From: Ideonella sp.
Lineage (GTDB): Bacteria > Pseudomonadota > Gammaproteobacteria > Burkholderiales > Burkholderiaceae_C
DNA length: 64,000 nucleotides
Assembly (NCBI RefSeq): GCF_016702655.1
Contig: NZ_JADJDO010000039.1
Span: forward strand, 124,001-188,000
Direction of reading: 5' to 3'
A program made the position numbers and the translations under genes. Below, piece after piece: positions 8,658 to 17,605 of this stretch. The notes under the pieces are model-generated. The model made no database searches. It saw only the letters and a list, made by a program, of their open reading frames with translations, and had not been told where the DNA came from. Positions within the stretch are counted from its first letter, which is position 1. Each line of letters starts with the position of its first letter.

Positions 8658-9182
8658 ATGGACGAGATCGTTCGCGCGGCGTTGAAGAAGTGGCCCGACG
8701 TGCCCGCCTGCTACGGCTGGCTCGCGCTCGACGCGCGCGGAGACTGGTACATGCGCGACGAGCGGGTGCAGGCGGCGGGGCCTTTCCCGGCCGTCAAGGG
8801 CAGCCGCATCAACCACGACAAGCTGCGCGAGTTCATCCACCGCAACTACCTTGCCGACGAGGCCGGCGGCTGGTTCTTCCAGAACGGGCCGCAACGGGTC
8901 TACGTCGAACTCGAGGTCGCGCCCTGGGTCTGGCGCCTCGCGCCGTCGGGCGACACGGCGCAGGTGCAGGCGCACACCGGCACTGCTGCCAAGGTCGCAT
9001 CGAGCTGGCTCGACGAGCGCGGGCGGCTGTTCCTCGCCACCGACCTCGGCCTCGGCATCGTGCACACGCAGGACATGCTGCTCGCCGCGGCTGCGGTCGA
9101 GAGCGGCGCCTGGGCGCCGCGCGAGGTCGGGTTCGCCGAGTTGCCGGCGCGCTTCGGCTACCGGCTCAGACCCGAGCCTTGA
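8658..9182 (+). CDS. Conserved hypothetical protein (174 aa, DUF2946-like by memory)
   Basis: A soluble protein of 174 aa starting MDEIVRAALKKWPDVP, with no signal peptide or membrane helix. Repeated Trp-containing segments (CYGWLALDARGDWYMRDE, GGWFFQNGPQRVYVELEVAPWVWRL) suggest a compact beta-rich fold. The internal sentence GRLFLATDLGLGIVHTQD looks conserved. I recall such proteins in Burkholderiales annotated only as domains of unknown function and cannot assign a role. The ATG at 8658 was chosen over the in-frame 8607 codon because the extra residues look non-coding. It lies 34 nt after the hydrolase and converges with the cytochrome gene. Confidence 0.7.
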   Translation: MDEIVRAALKKWPDVPACYGWLALDARGDWYMRDERVQAAGPFPAVKGSRINHDKLREFIHRNYLADEAGGWFFQNGPQRVYVELEVAPWVWRLAPSGDTAQVQAHTGTAAKVASSWLDERGRLFLATDLGLGIVHTQDMLLAAAAVESGAWAPREVGFAELPARFGYRLRPEP

Positions 9183-9255
9183 GCCTTGAGGGCAACGCGG
9201 AACAAGTCCCTCGCGGAGGGTCGCTGGTCGTGCGCGGCGAGCAGGGTGTCGTCAC

Positions 9256-9798
9256 CTACTTGGCCGGCTCGGACGCGGCGGCTTCGGGGGCCTTGGGCTC
9301 GTCGAGCTTGGCACCGCTCTTGTTGGCCATGTAGACCACGGCGCGGCCGATCTCGAGGTCGCTGAAGTCGCCGCCGCCCTGCGCGCCCATGGCACCCTTG
9401 CCCTTGAGCGCCGAGGCGAGCAGCGCGTCGTATCCGGTCTTGATGCGCGGCGCCCAGGCGGCCTCGTCGCCGACCTTGGGCGCGCCGGCAACGCCGGCCG
9501 TGTGGCAGGCCGTGCACTGCACCGTGAAGACCTGCTCGCCGGTCTTGGCGGCACCGCCCGAACTCTCGTCCTTGACCTCGACCCGGCCCACCGGCTGCAG
9601 GCGCATCGCGATCGCCTCCTCGCCCATCAGGTTGCTGCCTGCGGCCGGGCGCGTGTCCCTGGCGACGAAGCTCGCGAGCAGGATGATCACGACCACCGGC
9701 ACGACGAAGGCGAAGAACACCACTGCGACGAGCTGTTTGGGGGTCTTGATGAAACCTTCGTGGGCTTCGTCCTGCGATTCGTTGTGGGCGGCGCTCAT
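9256..9798 (-). CDS. Membrane-anchored cytochrome c5-type protein
   Basis: Electron-transfer cytochrome of the c5/c555 class, about 180 aa. From the ATG at 9798 there is a short cytoplasmic tail, one transmembrane helix (QLVAVVFFAFVVPVVVIILL, about residues 23-42) and a periplasmic linker. The haem-binding CxxCH follows in FTVQCTACHTAGVAGAP, then the distal-Met region in KGKGAMGAQGGGDFSDLE. The Ala/Glu/Pro-rich tail is typical of the family in Burkholderiales. The uncleaved N-terminal helix is expected to keep it in the inner membrane, facing the periplasm. It is monocistronic in appearance and divergent from the GST gene. Confidence 0.88.
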   Translation of the reverse strand: MSAAHNESQDEAHEGFIKTPKQLVAVVFFAFVVPVVVIILLASFVARDTRPAAGSNLMGEEAIAMRLQPVGRVEVKDESSGGAAKTGEQVFTVQCTACHTAGVAGAPKVGDEAAWAPRIKTGYDALLASALKGKGAMGAQGGGDFSDLEIGRAVVYMANKSGAKLDEPKAPEAAASEPAK

Positions 9799-9964
9799 GG
9801 AGTCCTCGACAGCGGGGGGTACGGTGCGCGCCTTGACGCAAGCCAAGGCCCGCAAGGCCGGCGGATTATAGGCTCGCCCCTCGGCGGCCCAAGACCCGGC
9901 GCAAGCAAGGTCGGGCGCTTGGCGCTATGGTCGAATTCCATCCATTCAACGACGAGAAAATCCG

Positions 9965-10573
9965 ATGAAGCTCTACTACAGCCCCGGCGCCTGCTCGCTT
10001 TCGCCGCACATCGTGCTGCGCGAATCGGGCCTGCCGTTCGAACTCGTGCTCGCGAGCACGAAGACGCACAAGCTCGCCGACGGCACCGACTACTACGCGA
10101 TCAACGCCAAGGGCTACGTGCCGCTGCTCGAGCTCGACAACGGTGAACGGCTGAGCGAGGGCCCGGCGATCGTGCAGTACATCGCCGACCAGGTGCCCGG
10201 CAAGGCGCTCGCACCGTCCAACGGCACCATGGCGCGCTACCGCGTGCAGGAATGGCTGAACTTCATCTCGAGCGAACTGCACAAGGGCTTTTCGCCGCTG
10301 TTCAACCCGGCCACGCCGGAGGACTTCAAGCCCGCAGTCAAGCAGCGCCTGGCGATGCGGCTCGAGTGGGTCGACACGCAGCTCGAAGGCCGCGACTACC
10401 TGATGGGCGCTGCGTTCACGGTGCCCGATGCCTACCTGTTCACGGTCGTGAACTGGTGCCGCTACGTCGGGCTCGACATCGCGTCGCTGAAGCACCTCGG
10501 CGCCTTCATGGCGCGCATGGCTGCGCGCCCGGCCGTGCGCGAGGCGCTGGCGGCAGAAGGTCTGAACAAGTAG
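9965..10573 (+). CDS. gstA: Beta-class glutathione S-transferase
   Basis: Cytosolic GST of 202 aa. The thioredoxin-like N-terminal domain starts MKLYYSPGACSLSPHIVLRE, with the beta-class cysteine at residue 10, and contains the GSH-binding ERLSEGPAIVQYIAD segment. The all-helical C-terminal domain ends near RPAVREALAAEGL. The usual beta-class length is about 200 aa. The start codon is preceded by a purine-rich stretch (gacgagaaaatccg). Substrate cannot be inferred. It converges with the thioredoxin-fold gene, with a long hairpin between them. Confidence 0.92.
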   Translation: MKLYYSPGACSLSPHIVLRESGLPFELVLASTKTHKLADGTDYYAINAKGYVPLLELDNGERLSEGPAIVQYIADQVPGKALAPSNGTMARYRVQEWLNFISSELHKGFSPLFNPATPEDFKPAVKQRLAMRLEWVDTQLEGRDYLMGAAFTVPDAYLFTVVNWCRYVGLDIASLKHLGAFMARMAARPAVREALAAEGLNK

Positions 10574-10599
10574 CGCCGGGCGTCTGCGCGCGCGCTGCG

Positions 10600-10649
10600 A
10601 CTCAGGCCGGAGCGTTGCACCTGCAAAGTGGTGCAGCGATGGCCTGAGT
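10600..10649. terminator. Long imperfect hairpin between convergent genes
   Basis: ACTCAGGCC at 10600-10608 pairs perfectly with GGCCTGAGT at 10641-10649. Inside it, CGTTGCAC (10613-10620) pairs with GTGCAGCG (10631-10638) with one G-T wobble. The result is a stem of about 20 bp with a loop near 10621-10630. It lies between the gstA stop and the end of the convergent thioredoxin-fold gene, so it fits a bidirectional transcription terminator, although there is no clear T-run. A third copy of GACTCAGGCC sits at about 10694, at the stop of the next gene. Confidence 0.5.
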
Positions 10650-10697
10650 TTGAGTCGCCTTCTCTGCGCAATTGCATAGGCGCTTCGTTCCGGCGAC

Positions 10698-12266
10698 TCA
10701 GGCCGCCGGGCCGCCCCGCAACAGCGCCTCGCAGGCGGCGCGCTGGCCGTCGGCGGCGGGTTGACCCGCGCACACCGGCGTGAGCTGCGCCTGCAGGCGG
10801 CGCATCACGTCGGCGTGCGCGTCGCCGGCGTTCCAGGACGCGAGCTTCTTGCCCACGCGCTGCAGCGAGCGTGCGCTGCGCTCGTAGAACGCGCCTTGCT
10901 GCGCGCCGGCCTCGGCAAAGACCTGGCTCGCCGCGCGCTCGATGCGCTGCGCGTCCTGCGGCGCCAGGTCGACGAGCGCGCTCACATAGCTCGCCCCCCA
11001 CTGCAGCCTTGTCGCCGGGCCTTCGCTCTTCGCATAGGCCTGCTCGTACCAGCGCAACGCCTCGGCCTTGTCGCCGCGCGCCTTGGCGTTGCCGGCGAGC
11101 GCCGACATCAGGTAGTAGGGCGAATGGCTTTTCGCGAGATTGGCCTTGAGCAGCGCGTCCGATTCAGGCCCGAGGCCGGCCTGGGTGAGCGCATAGGCGC
11201 CGGCGGTGATGACGGCCTGGCGCTCGTAGCCGTCGGTGATTTCGCGGTCGGCGCGCGCCACGTGCGCGCGCACGTCCCGGACGAGCGGCGGCGGCAGCTT
11301 GACGTCCTTCGCGTCCTTGGGCAGGTCGACCCGCGCCAGGTCGATGCGCGCAATCAACGCGCCCATGCGGTCTGCGCGCGACAGCGTGGTGTCGGCCTCG
11401 AGCCGTTGCATGGCCTTGTCGTAGGCGGCGACGAGCACGGCGCGCTGCTTCGCGCCGCCGCCGAGCGCACGCACGATCTCGTCGGCGGCGTTCGTCAGCA
11501 CGTCCATCTGCGCCCTTGAGGCGGCCGGGTCGGCGAGCACCCTGGCCACGCGCGCGCGCAGCGCGTCGTCGGCCTTCACGCCCTTGGCGTCGTCGCTCGC
11601 GGCCAGGGCCTTGAGCCAGAGCCGCGTCGCGGTCTCGACCTCGGCGCTCGGACAGGCGGCGGCCAGCGTCACGAGCAGTGCCGCGCGCTCGGCCTCGGCG
11701 ACGAGCTCGCCCTCGTCGGTGTCCCACGAGTAGAAGGCAAGCATGCGCCACTCGTTGGCCGTGATCGGCTTGCCGGCGCGGACGTCGGCGAGCACGGCCT
11801 TGGCCGGCCGGCCGCCGGCCAGGCCGAGTTGCAGCACACGCATCACCTGCGGCGCGTCGACCTCGCCCGGCAGGCGCGTGATCTCGCTGCCCTGCGGGCT
11901 GAACAGGATCAGCGTCGGGTAGCCGCGCACCTTGAAGCGCGCGCCGAGCTTCTGCGCACCGGGCAGGTCGCCATCCACGTAGACCGGCACGAAGGCACGC
12001 GAGCGTTCGATGAAATCCTGCCGGTTGAACAGCGTTGCCTTCAAGTGGTTGCACGGCGGGCACCACTTGGCGCCCCAGTACAGCAGCAGCGGCTTGCTCT
12101 CGCCGCGCGCCTGTGCAAACGCGCGCTCGACGTCGGCGTCGGCGCCGGCAGAGAGCCAGGCCACCTCGGGGGCCGCCGTGGGCGCGGCCAGGGCGGGCAG
12201 GCCGGCGACCAGCGCAAGGCCGAGGCAGGCGACAGTTGCGGCGTGGCGGAAGGCGCAGCGTGACAT
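10698..12266 (-). CDS. Periplasmic thioredoxin-fold protein with large helical C-terminal domain
   Basis: A 522-aa secreted protein. The signal peptide occupies about residues 1-27 (ending GLPALAAPTA). A thioredoxin fold at about 35-160 carries the redox motif WCPPC within YWGAKWCPPCNHLKATLF and the cis-proline in VRGYPTLILFSPQG. The remaining 350 residues are helical and Ala-rich with tetratricopeptide-like features (KARGDKAEALRWYEQAYAKS). The CPPC and signal peptide point to thiol-disulphide work or a thiol-reductase-like role in the periplasm. The partner is unknown. Such Trx plus large helical extension proteins are seen in Burkholderiales without assigned function. Confidence 0.78.
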   Translation of the reverse strand: MSRCAFRHAATVACLGLALVAGLPALAAPTAAPEVAWLSAGADADVERAFAQARGESKPLLLYWGAKWCPPCNHLKATLFNRQDFIERSRAFVPVYVDGDLPGAQKLGARFKVRGYPTLILFSPQGSEITRLPGEVDAPQVMRVLQLGLAGGRPAKAVLADVRAGKPITANEWRMLAFYSWDTDEGELVAEAERAALLVTLAAACPSAEVETATRLWLKALAASDDAKGVKADDALRARVARVLADPAASRAQMDVLTNAADEIVRALGGGAKQRAVLVAAYDKAMQRLEADTTLSRADRMGALIARIDLARVDLPKDAKDVKLPPPLVRDVRAHVARADREITDGYERQAVITAGAYALTQAGLGPESDALLKANLAKSHSPYYLMSALAGNAKARGDKAEALRWYEQAYAKSEGPATRLQWGASYVSALVDLAPQDAQRIERAASQVFAEAGAQQGAFYERSARSLQRVGKKLASWNAGDAHADVMRRLQAQLTPVCAGQPAADGQRAACEALLRGGPAA

Positions 12267-12428
12267 GTGACGGACTCCGGCAATCGGACTCGCTATTGTG
12301 CGGCCGTGCGCCGCCGCAGTCGATGCGGCGCCGCGTGAGCGGGGGCGCGCGCTCGAAGCGTCGCATCGCGACCAGGGGCCTGGGCGAGCCTGGCGACAAT
12401 CGGCGCTTCACGACCGAGGAGACGCAGG

Positions 12429-12854
12429 ATGAACGCAGACCCATTGCCGACCCTCACGCCCGCCGCGGCAGTTTCGCTGGCGCGCTGGCATCGCATGGTT
12501 GCCGAGCGCGACCTCGCCGCCTTGCCGGCACTGCTGCACCCGGAGGCGGTGTTTCGCTCGCCGGTCGCGCACAAGCCCTATCCGGGCGCGGCGGCGGTTG
12601 CGCTGATCCTCGGCAACGTGATCGAGGTCTTCGAGGCCTTCACGTACCACCGCCAGTTCGCGAGTGCCGACGGCCTGAACGTGACGCTCGAATTCGGCGC
12701 TCGCGTTGCCGGCCGGGAGCTCAAGGGCGTGGACCTGATCCGCTTCGACGACGCGGGTCGGATCGTCGAGTTCGAGGTCATGATCCGCCCGGCGAGCGCG
12801 CTCGCGGCGCTCGGCGAGGCGATGGGCAGGCGCCTTGCCGCGGCGCAGCGCTGA
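12429..12854 (+). CDS. NTF2-like superfamily protein
   Basis: A 141-aa protein with the NTF2/SnoaL pattern: helix SLARWHRMVAERDLAALPAL, then LLHPEAVFRSPVAHKPYPG, then a beta-sheet tail (VDLIRFDDAGRIVEFEVMIRP). The His-Pro-Glu and Arg-Ser-Pro segment resembles the ligand pocket of limonene-epoxide-hydrolase or steroid-isomerase relatives, but no catalytic pair is certain. The start at 12429 follows a GAGGAGACGCAGG ribosome-binding region. It converges with the downstream minus-strand gene. Confidence 0.8.
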   Translation: MNADPLPTLTPAAAVSLARWHRMVAERDLAALPALLHPEAVFRSPVAHKPYPGAAAVALILGNVIEVFEAFTYHRQFASADGLNVTLEFGARVAGRELKGVDLIRFDDAGRIVEFEVMIRPASALAALGEAMGRRLAAAQR

Positions 12855-12884
12855 GCGAACGATCCCTGAGCCGGCGCGGCGCGT

Positions 12885-13595
12885 TCAGGGCAGCGGCATG
12901 TCGGCGTCGCCGAGCCACAGTTGCGCCTCGTCGAGCCGCCCTTCGACCGGCGTCGCGCGCGCGAGGGCCATCCAGGTCGCGAACGGCAGGCGCTGTGCGC
13001 GCCGCGGCGCCGGGCGCAGCACCTCGAGGCTGTCGTCGCCGGCGGCCATCAGCCCCAGCTCGGGCGGGATCTCGTCGGCCGTGGCGATGCCTGCGCGCAC
13101 CACGTACCAGCATTCGCTCGACAGCGACAGGTAGGCCGCGCGCTTGGTCTCGCGCTTCAGGTCGGCAAGCAGGTCGGAGCGGTGGACCTTGATCTCGTGC
13201 ACGATCGGCTCGACGTAATCCTCGACCGTCGTGTGCCGGATCGAGAACACGTCGGGCATCGCCACCTGCCACGCGCCGCCCTCGGGCGTAGCCACGCGCG
13301 CGCGCAGCGAGAGGCCGCGCCAGACGATGCGCCCGGCGCGCCCCATCTCGGCGGCGACGCGCTCGACCAGCGCCTCGTGCGTCGAGCGTGCCTGCTGGTT
13401 GCGCAGCCTCGTCTGGGCGAGCACCTGCACGCCGGCATCGGTGACGCGCAGCGTCTCGTGGCCGCTCTCCTGGCGCACGCGCTCGATCAACCCGGCGGCA
13501 AGCAGGTCGAGCTCGATCAGGTCGTGGCAGGGCCAGCCGGCCGAGCGCCAGACTTCGCGCAGGCGGCGGCGGTGGATGGCGCTGAGCGTGGTCAT
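12885..13595 (-). CDS. Putative PD-(D/E)xK-type nuclease-fold protein
   Basis: A 236-aa protein I cannot name. The N-terminal half looks like a winged helix (LIELDLLAAGLIERVR, then LRVTDAGVQVLAQTR). The second half has the spacing of a PD-(D/E)xK core: MPDVFSIRHTTVEDYVEP, then IVHEIKVHRSDLLADLKR, then CWYVVRAGIATADEIP. In that reading Asp in MPDVF and the E-x-K of HEIK are the metal and lysine positions, as in MmcB-like DNA-repair proteins. The start at 13595 gives MTTLSAIHRR; an upstream TTG extension looks non-coding. It lies 25 nt downstream of DUF427 and Tag on the same strand, so a DNA-repair connection is plausible but inferred. Confidence 0.6.
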   Translation of the reverse strand: MTTLSAIHRRRLREVWRSAGWPCHDLIELDLLAAGLIERVRQESGHETLRVTDAGVQVLAQTRLRNQQARSTHEALVERVAAEMGRAGRIVWRGLSLRARVATPEGGAWQVAMPDVFSIRHTTVEDYVEPIVHEIKVHRSDLLADLKRETKRAAYLSLSSECWYVVRAGIATADEIPPELGLMAAGDDSLEVLRPAPRRAQRLPFATWMALARATPVEGRLDEAQLWLGDADMPLP

Positions 13596-13620
13596 TGCGA
13601 TAGGTGTTTTCGCCCCTGGA

Positions 13621-13899
13621 TCAGACGACCTGCACGCCCTTCCAGAATGCAACCCGGTCCTTGATCGCCGCCGCCGCCTCGAGGGGCTCGGGGTAGTACC
13701 AGACGGCGTCCGGGTTCAGGTCGCCATCGACGAGCAGGCTGTAGTAGAGCGCCTGGCCCTTCCACTGGCAGCTGCTGCGGTGGTTGCTGCCGACCACGTA
13801 CTCGCGCTTGAGCGCGCTCTCGGGAAAGTAGTGGTTGCCTTCGACCACGACCGTGTCGTCGCTCTCGGCGACGACGGTGCCGTTCCAGATCGCCTTCAT
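13621..13899 (-). CDS. DUF427 domain protein
   Basis: A 92-aa member of the DUF427 family, a small beta-rich protein of unknown function. Hallmarks are AIWNGTVVAESDDTVVVEGNHYFP at the N terminus (given in two overlapping blocks: AIWNGTVVAES and VVVEGNHYFP), the central CQWKGQALYYSL, and AVWYYPEPLEAAAAIKDRVA. Length and motif order are normal. The start overlaps the stop of tag by 4 nt, indicating translational coupling with the glycosylase. Confidence 0.9.
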   Translation of the reverse strand: MKAIWNGTVVAESDDTVVVEGNHYFPESALKREYVVGSNHRSSCQWKGQALYYSLLVDGDLNPDAVWYYPEPLEAAAAIKDRVAFWKGVQVV

Positions 13900-14543
13900 T
13901 GCGCAGCCCTCCTCGTGATGCCTTCAGCCGCGATGGTAGCCGCCGCGCGCACGCTGCAGCCTTCGACGTGGTCGTTGACGAGGCCCATCGCCTGCATGAA
14001 GGCATACACCGTCGTCGGGCCGACAAAGCTCCAGCCGCGCCGCTTCAGGTCCTTCGACATCGCCACCGACTCGGGCGCGCTCGTCATCTTCTGCAGCGCG
14101 GCCCAGGTCATGCGGCGCGGCCGGCTCGAAGGCCCGAGCTCGTAGCGCCACGCGTAGGCGGCGAGCGACCCGCATTCGTCGGCGAGCTCGAGCGCGCGGC
14201 GCGCGTTGTTGATCGTCGATGCGATCTTGCCGCGATGGCGCACGATGCCCGTGTCCTGCAGCAGCCGCTCCACGTCGGCGTCGCCGAAGCGTGCGACGCG
14301 CTCGGCATCGAAATTCTCGAATGCGCGCCGGAAGGCCTCGCGCTTGTTCAGGATCGTGAGCCACGACAGCCCGGCCTGGAAACCTTCGAGACACAGCTTC
14401 TCGAACAGCCGCCGGTCGTCGGTGACGGCAAAGCCCCACTCGGTGTCGTGGTAGTGGCGATAGGCGGGCGTCGCCGCGCACCAGGCGCAGCGGGCGACGC
14501 CGTGCTCGTCGGTGAAGAGGCCGGACTTCGATTCAAGGGCCAT
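13896..14543 (-). CDS. tag: DNA-3-methyladenine glycosylase I
   Basis: Base-excision repair enzyme removing 3-methyladenine from alkylated DNA. The 215-aa product contains the family zinc snap (ARCAWCAATP near the N terminus with a C-terminal Cys/His side), the substrate pocket YHDTEWGFAVTDDRRLFE with the key Glu, and the core helices CLEGFQAGLSWLTILNKREA and IVRHRGKIASTINNARR. The C terminus (KRRGWSFVGPTTVYAFMQAMG) is highly typical. It heads a three-gene run with DUF427 and the PD-(D/E)xK-like protein. It sits 26 nt beyond the end of the restriction operon on the same strand. Confidence 0.95.
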   Translation of the reverse strand: MALESKSGLFTDEHGVARCAWCAATPAYRHYHDTEWGFAVTDDRRLFEKLCLEGFQAGLSWLTILNKREAFRRAFENFDAERVARFGDADVERLLQDTGIVRHRGKIASTINNARRALELADECGSLAAYAWRYELGPSSRPRRMTWAALQKMTSAPESVAMSKDLKRRGWSFVGPTTVYAFMQAMGLVNDHVEGCSVRAAATIAAEGITRRAAQ

Positions 14544-14569
14544 GACACGCGGCGCTCGTGCTCAGGCGA

Positions 14570-17500
14570 TCAAACCGCATGGCGGGCCAAGATGTCGTGC
14601 ACCTCGGCCGGCTTGAACGCGACGTCCCAGCACCAGACCCCGAACCCGCCCTTCGCGTTCACCGCTTCGGTCCATTGCTTGAGAGCATCACGTTTGGCAG
14701 CGTTTTGCGCAGAATCCTCGCCCTTGATTTCCAGCACCAAGGTCTTGCCGTTCGCCAATCGCACCAGGAAGTCGGGCGTAAATCGCCGCCGCGAACCGCC
14801 CCACAGGTAGTACACCTGAAACCCCAGGTGATCGTTCTTCGCCCAGGACGAAACGAGCTTGCTGCCGTCGAAGATGTTGGCCGCGTAAATTTCCCAACTG
14901 CTGTCGCCGACCACGTGGCTGATCTGCGAACGCCGCGTCGCCTGGTTACCCTTCGTCGTGTACCAGGTCCGCATGTTCGCCGTCGATCCGATGGGCTGTT
15001 CCGGGTCGAACACGGGCTCCACCTTGGCCGCGTTCTGCTGCTGCACGTACTTCAGCACGTGGTGGACGACGAGGTCCATGTTCAGCGCGATCAGGATTCG
15101 CCGCCGCAGCCCATCGCTGTGGAACAGGCTGGGAATCACCAGCTTGCCGGAGTCGAGGAACTGCTCGACCAATCGGATGAGCTGGAACACCAGGTACTCG
15201 CGGTTGCCGCTGAACTGCCCGCCGAGTTCGTCGAACGCCTTGCGCGCCGTCTGGAACACGATGCGCTGGTGGCGGAACTCCTCCGGCAGCTTCTCCAGGT
15301 CGATGACCGTCGCCTTGGCCATGTCCGGCGCGCCGCCGACTGCTGGCGCCAGTTCGGCGGAGATGACCGTCTTCGCCGGGTCCAACGTCAGGTCTGACAC
15401 CTTGCTCCACTCAACTGCCAGGGCTGGCTTGACGACCACCTCCACCCTCAGCACGTTCGGCCAGCGCAGCTCGAACTCGCTGCGCGCGATCAGCGACTCG
15501 ACCTGCTGGCTCGGCTTCGGTGGAGGCGGCGTCGCACCGCCGCCATCGGTATCGACGAACACCGACAGCGGCACGCCGAACACGTTGACGTACTCGGGCA
15601 CCAGCAGGCCGTTCTCGTCCACGTCGTAGCTCACCCGGCGAAGCCCGCGCCCGATCACCTGCTCGCACAGCAATTGGCTGGTGAACGCGCGCAGGCCCAT
15701 GATGTGCGTCACGTTCTTGGCGTCCCAGCCCTCCGACAGCATGGCGACGGAGATCACGTTCTGAAGGCCCTGGCCGGCTTGGCCATGCTTGCCAACCGTG
15801 TCCACCACGGCACGCAGCAGTTCCTCCTTCTCCAGTTCGAGCAGGCGGGCTTCGGTCTGCGGCGGCAGACCCACCGCCTTGACGATTTCGCGCAGCCGCG
15901 CGGCATAGTCGCGGGCCGAGCGCAGATACTGGCGCACGCCTTCGGCAATCGGCGCGTGGTCCACCAGCAGCGCGAGCTTGGCGTCCGGGCCCAACGCGGT
16001 GAATTGCTTCTCGGCGGGCTCGGGCAGGCCGACGTGCGTGGCCAGCAGCGCCAGCTTGTCACCGTCCTTCTTTGCCGCCTCGAGCGCCTTCAGCGCCGCG
16101 TCCGGCAAACCGAGCGCCTTGGTCAGCGATCCGAGTCGTGTCTTGAACACGCTGTCGCTGCTGGCCTTCTCCCCGATCTCCGCCTTCTCCAGCACGCGCG
16201 AGTCCACCCGCAGCGTCTTCTCCGGCGCCCGCAGCTCCGGCCAGTGCGCGTTGCCCTGGTTCAGGTAGTGCTCGATGCGCGCAGCAGTCTCGACTCGGTT
16301 GCACACTGTCAGCATCACCGGTGGCGAAGTGTGCCCCGCTGCTGCCCATTCCAGCATGGCGGCCCGCCAGTCGGCACCCAGCAGCGTGTACGCGTCCTGC
16401 ACCAGCTTGGGCAGGTTCTCGTGCGGCTCGGCACCGCGCCGGTTCAGGTCTTCGGCCACCTCCGGCTCGCGGTACAGGTGATAGAGCTTGGAGCGGAAGG
16501 TCTGCGCGTTCGGCAACGCGTCGTCGCGGATCACCACCCGCGGCGTCTTGACCAAGCCGGCCTCGATCGCGTCGTTCAGCCCGAAGTCGCTGACGATCCA
16601 CGAAAACAGCCCTTCCTCGCTGTTGGCGCGCCCGGTCGGCGCGAACGGCGTGGCCGAGAGGTCGAAGCAGCGGTTGATGCGCCGCGTGGCGTGGACGCGG
16701 TCCAGCCCCTCGATCCAGCGCGTGGCTTCGTCCAGGTCGATGCCCAGCTTCTCCGCCTCGGCCTTGCTGATCTTCAGCTCCGCCGGTTTGCGGTAGGCGT
16801 GGTGCGCCTCGTCGTTGATGACCACGATGTCGCGGCTCGCCGCCAGCTTGTCGAGCACGCGCCGCGCGTAGGCCTCGTCGCTCTCCCTGCCCTTCTTCAC
16901 CACCGAACGGTCGGTCTCCTTCAGCGGCATCAGCGTGTGCCAGTTCTCCACCAGCAACTGCGCCTGGTTCAGCTTCTGGCGCAGCGCATCCGACGGGCAG
17001 AGCGAGAACTCGTCGTAGGCGTTCGCCGCGTCGCCGGGCATCAGCACGCGCAACCGGTCTTTCACGGTGATTCCAGGCGCCACGACGAACACCGTCTTCG
17101 AGAAGGTCTTGTTCCGCTTCGGGTGCGCCAGCGCGTTCAATACCTGCCAGGTGACGATCATCGCCATCACCGCGGTCTTGCCCGCGCCGGTGGCCATCTT
17201 CGAGCACAGGCGCTCCCAGGGGCCACCGTCGCCCGCGAGGTTCACGCCCTGGCGGAAGGCTTGCGCGCCTTCCACCCACCAGATCAGCGTCTCGATCGCC
17301 TCGATCTGGCAGAAGTAGAACGCCAGTTGCCGTGCCGCCGGGTCGCGCCAGTGCGCCAGCAACTCGCGCGTCAGCGTCGTCGTGCCAGGGTAGTCCGCGG
17401 CGCGCCACGCCTGAACGCGCGCGCGGATGTCGTTCACCTGGTCCAGCAGCTCGACGCGGCGCGTGTTGTTGCGCACGTCGAAGATCTCGTAGCTCGCCGG

Positions 17501-17605
17501 CCTGCGGCCGTCGGTGCGCGCCAGCGTGCCGTCCTGCCGCGGCTTCCAGTGCTGCGACGGCTCCGCATAGGGCGAATTGATGATCAGCGAACGCGGCGAG
17601 GTCAT
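14570..17605 (-). CDS. res: Type III-like restriction enzyme Res subunit (helicase-nuclease)
   Basis: A 1011-aa SF2 helicase plus nuclease, the cleavage subunit of a type III-like restriction system. Motif I/Walker A KMATGAGKTAVMAM lies at about residues 137-150. The DEAH box in VVINDEAHHAYRK is at about 262-273 and motif III DLSATPFAPTGR at about 315. Motif VI is QVIGRGLRRVSY, and a C-terminal PD-(D/E)xK nuclease shows TPDFLVRLANGKTLVLEIKG (Asp about 945, E-x-K about 959-961). The start at 17605 (MTSPRSLIINSPY) overlaps the upstream gene by 4 nt; earlier codons look non-coding. It resembles the large Res proteins some databases call BPTD_3080-type, though I cannot confirm that. Last gene of the four-gene operon; all motifs look intact. 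Confidence 0.9.
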   Translation of the reverse strand: MTSPRSLIINSPYAEPSQHWKPRQDGTLARTDGRRPASYEIFDVRNNTRRVELLDQVNDIRARVQAWRAADYPGTTTLTRELLAHWRDPAARQLAFYFCQIEAIETLIWWVEGAQAFRQGVNLAGDGGPWERLCSKMATGAGKTAVMAMIVTWQVLNALAHPKRNKTFSKTVFVVAPGITVKDRLRVLMPGDAANAYDEFSLCPSDALRQKLNQAQLLVENWHTLMPLKETDRSVVKKGRESDEAYARRVLDKLAASRDIVVINDEAHHAYRKPAELKISKAEAEKLGIDLDEATRWIEGLDRVHATRRINRCFDLSATPFAPTGRANSEEGLFSWIVSDFGLNDAIEAGLVKTPRVVIRDDALPNAQTFRSKLYHLYREPEVAEDLNRRGAEPHENLPKLVQDAYTLLGADWRAAMLEWAAAGHTSPPVMLTVCNRVETAARIEHYLNQGNAHWPELRAPEKTLRVDSRVLEKAEIGEKASSDSVFKTRLGSLTKALGLPDAALKALEAAKKDGDKLALLATHVGLPEPAEKQFTALGPDAKLALLVDHAPIAEGVRQYLRSARDYAARLREIVKAVGLPPQTEARLLELEKEELLRAVVDTVGKHGQAGQGLQNVISVAMLSEGWDAKNVTHIMGLRAFTSQLLCEQVIGRGLRRVSYDVDENGLLVPEYVNVFGVPLSVFVDTDGGGATPPPPKPSQQVESLIARSEFELRWPNVLRVEVVVKPALAVEWSKVSDLTLDPAKTVISAELAPAVGGAPDMAKATVIDLEKLPEEFRHQRIVFQTARKAFDELGGQFSGNREYLVFQLIRLVEQFLDSGKLVIPSLFHSDGLRRRILIALNMDLVVHHVLKYVQQQNAAKVEPVFDPEQPIGSTANMRTWYTTKGNQATRRSQISHVVGDSSWEIYAANIFDGSKLVSSWAKNDHLGFQVYYLWGGSRRRFTPDFLVRLANGKTLVLEIKGEDSAQNAAKRDALKQWTEAVNAKGGFGVWCWDVAFKPAEVHDILARHAV

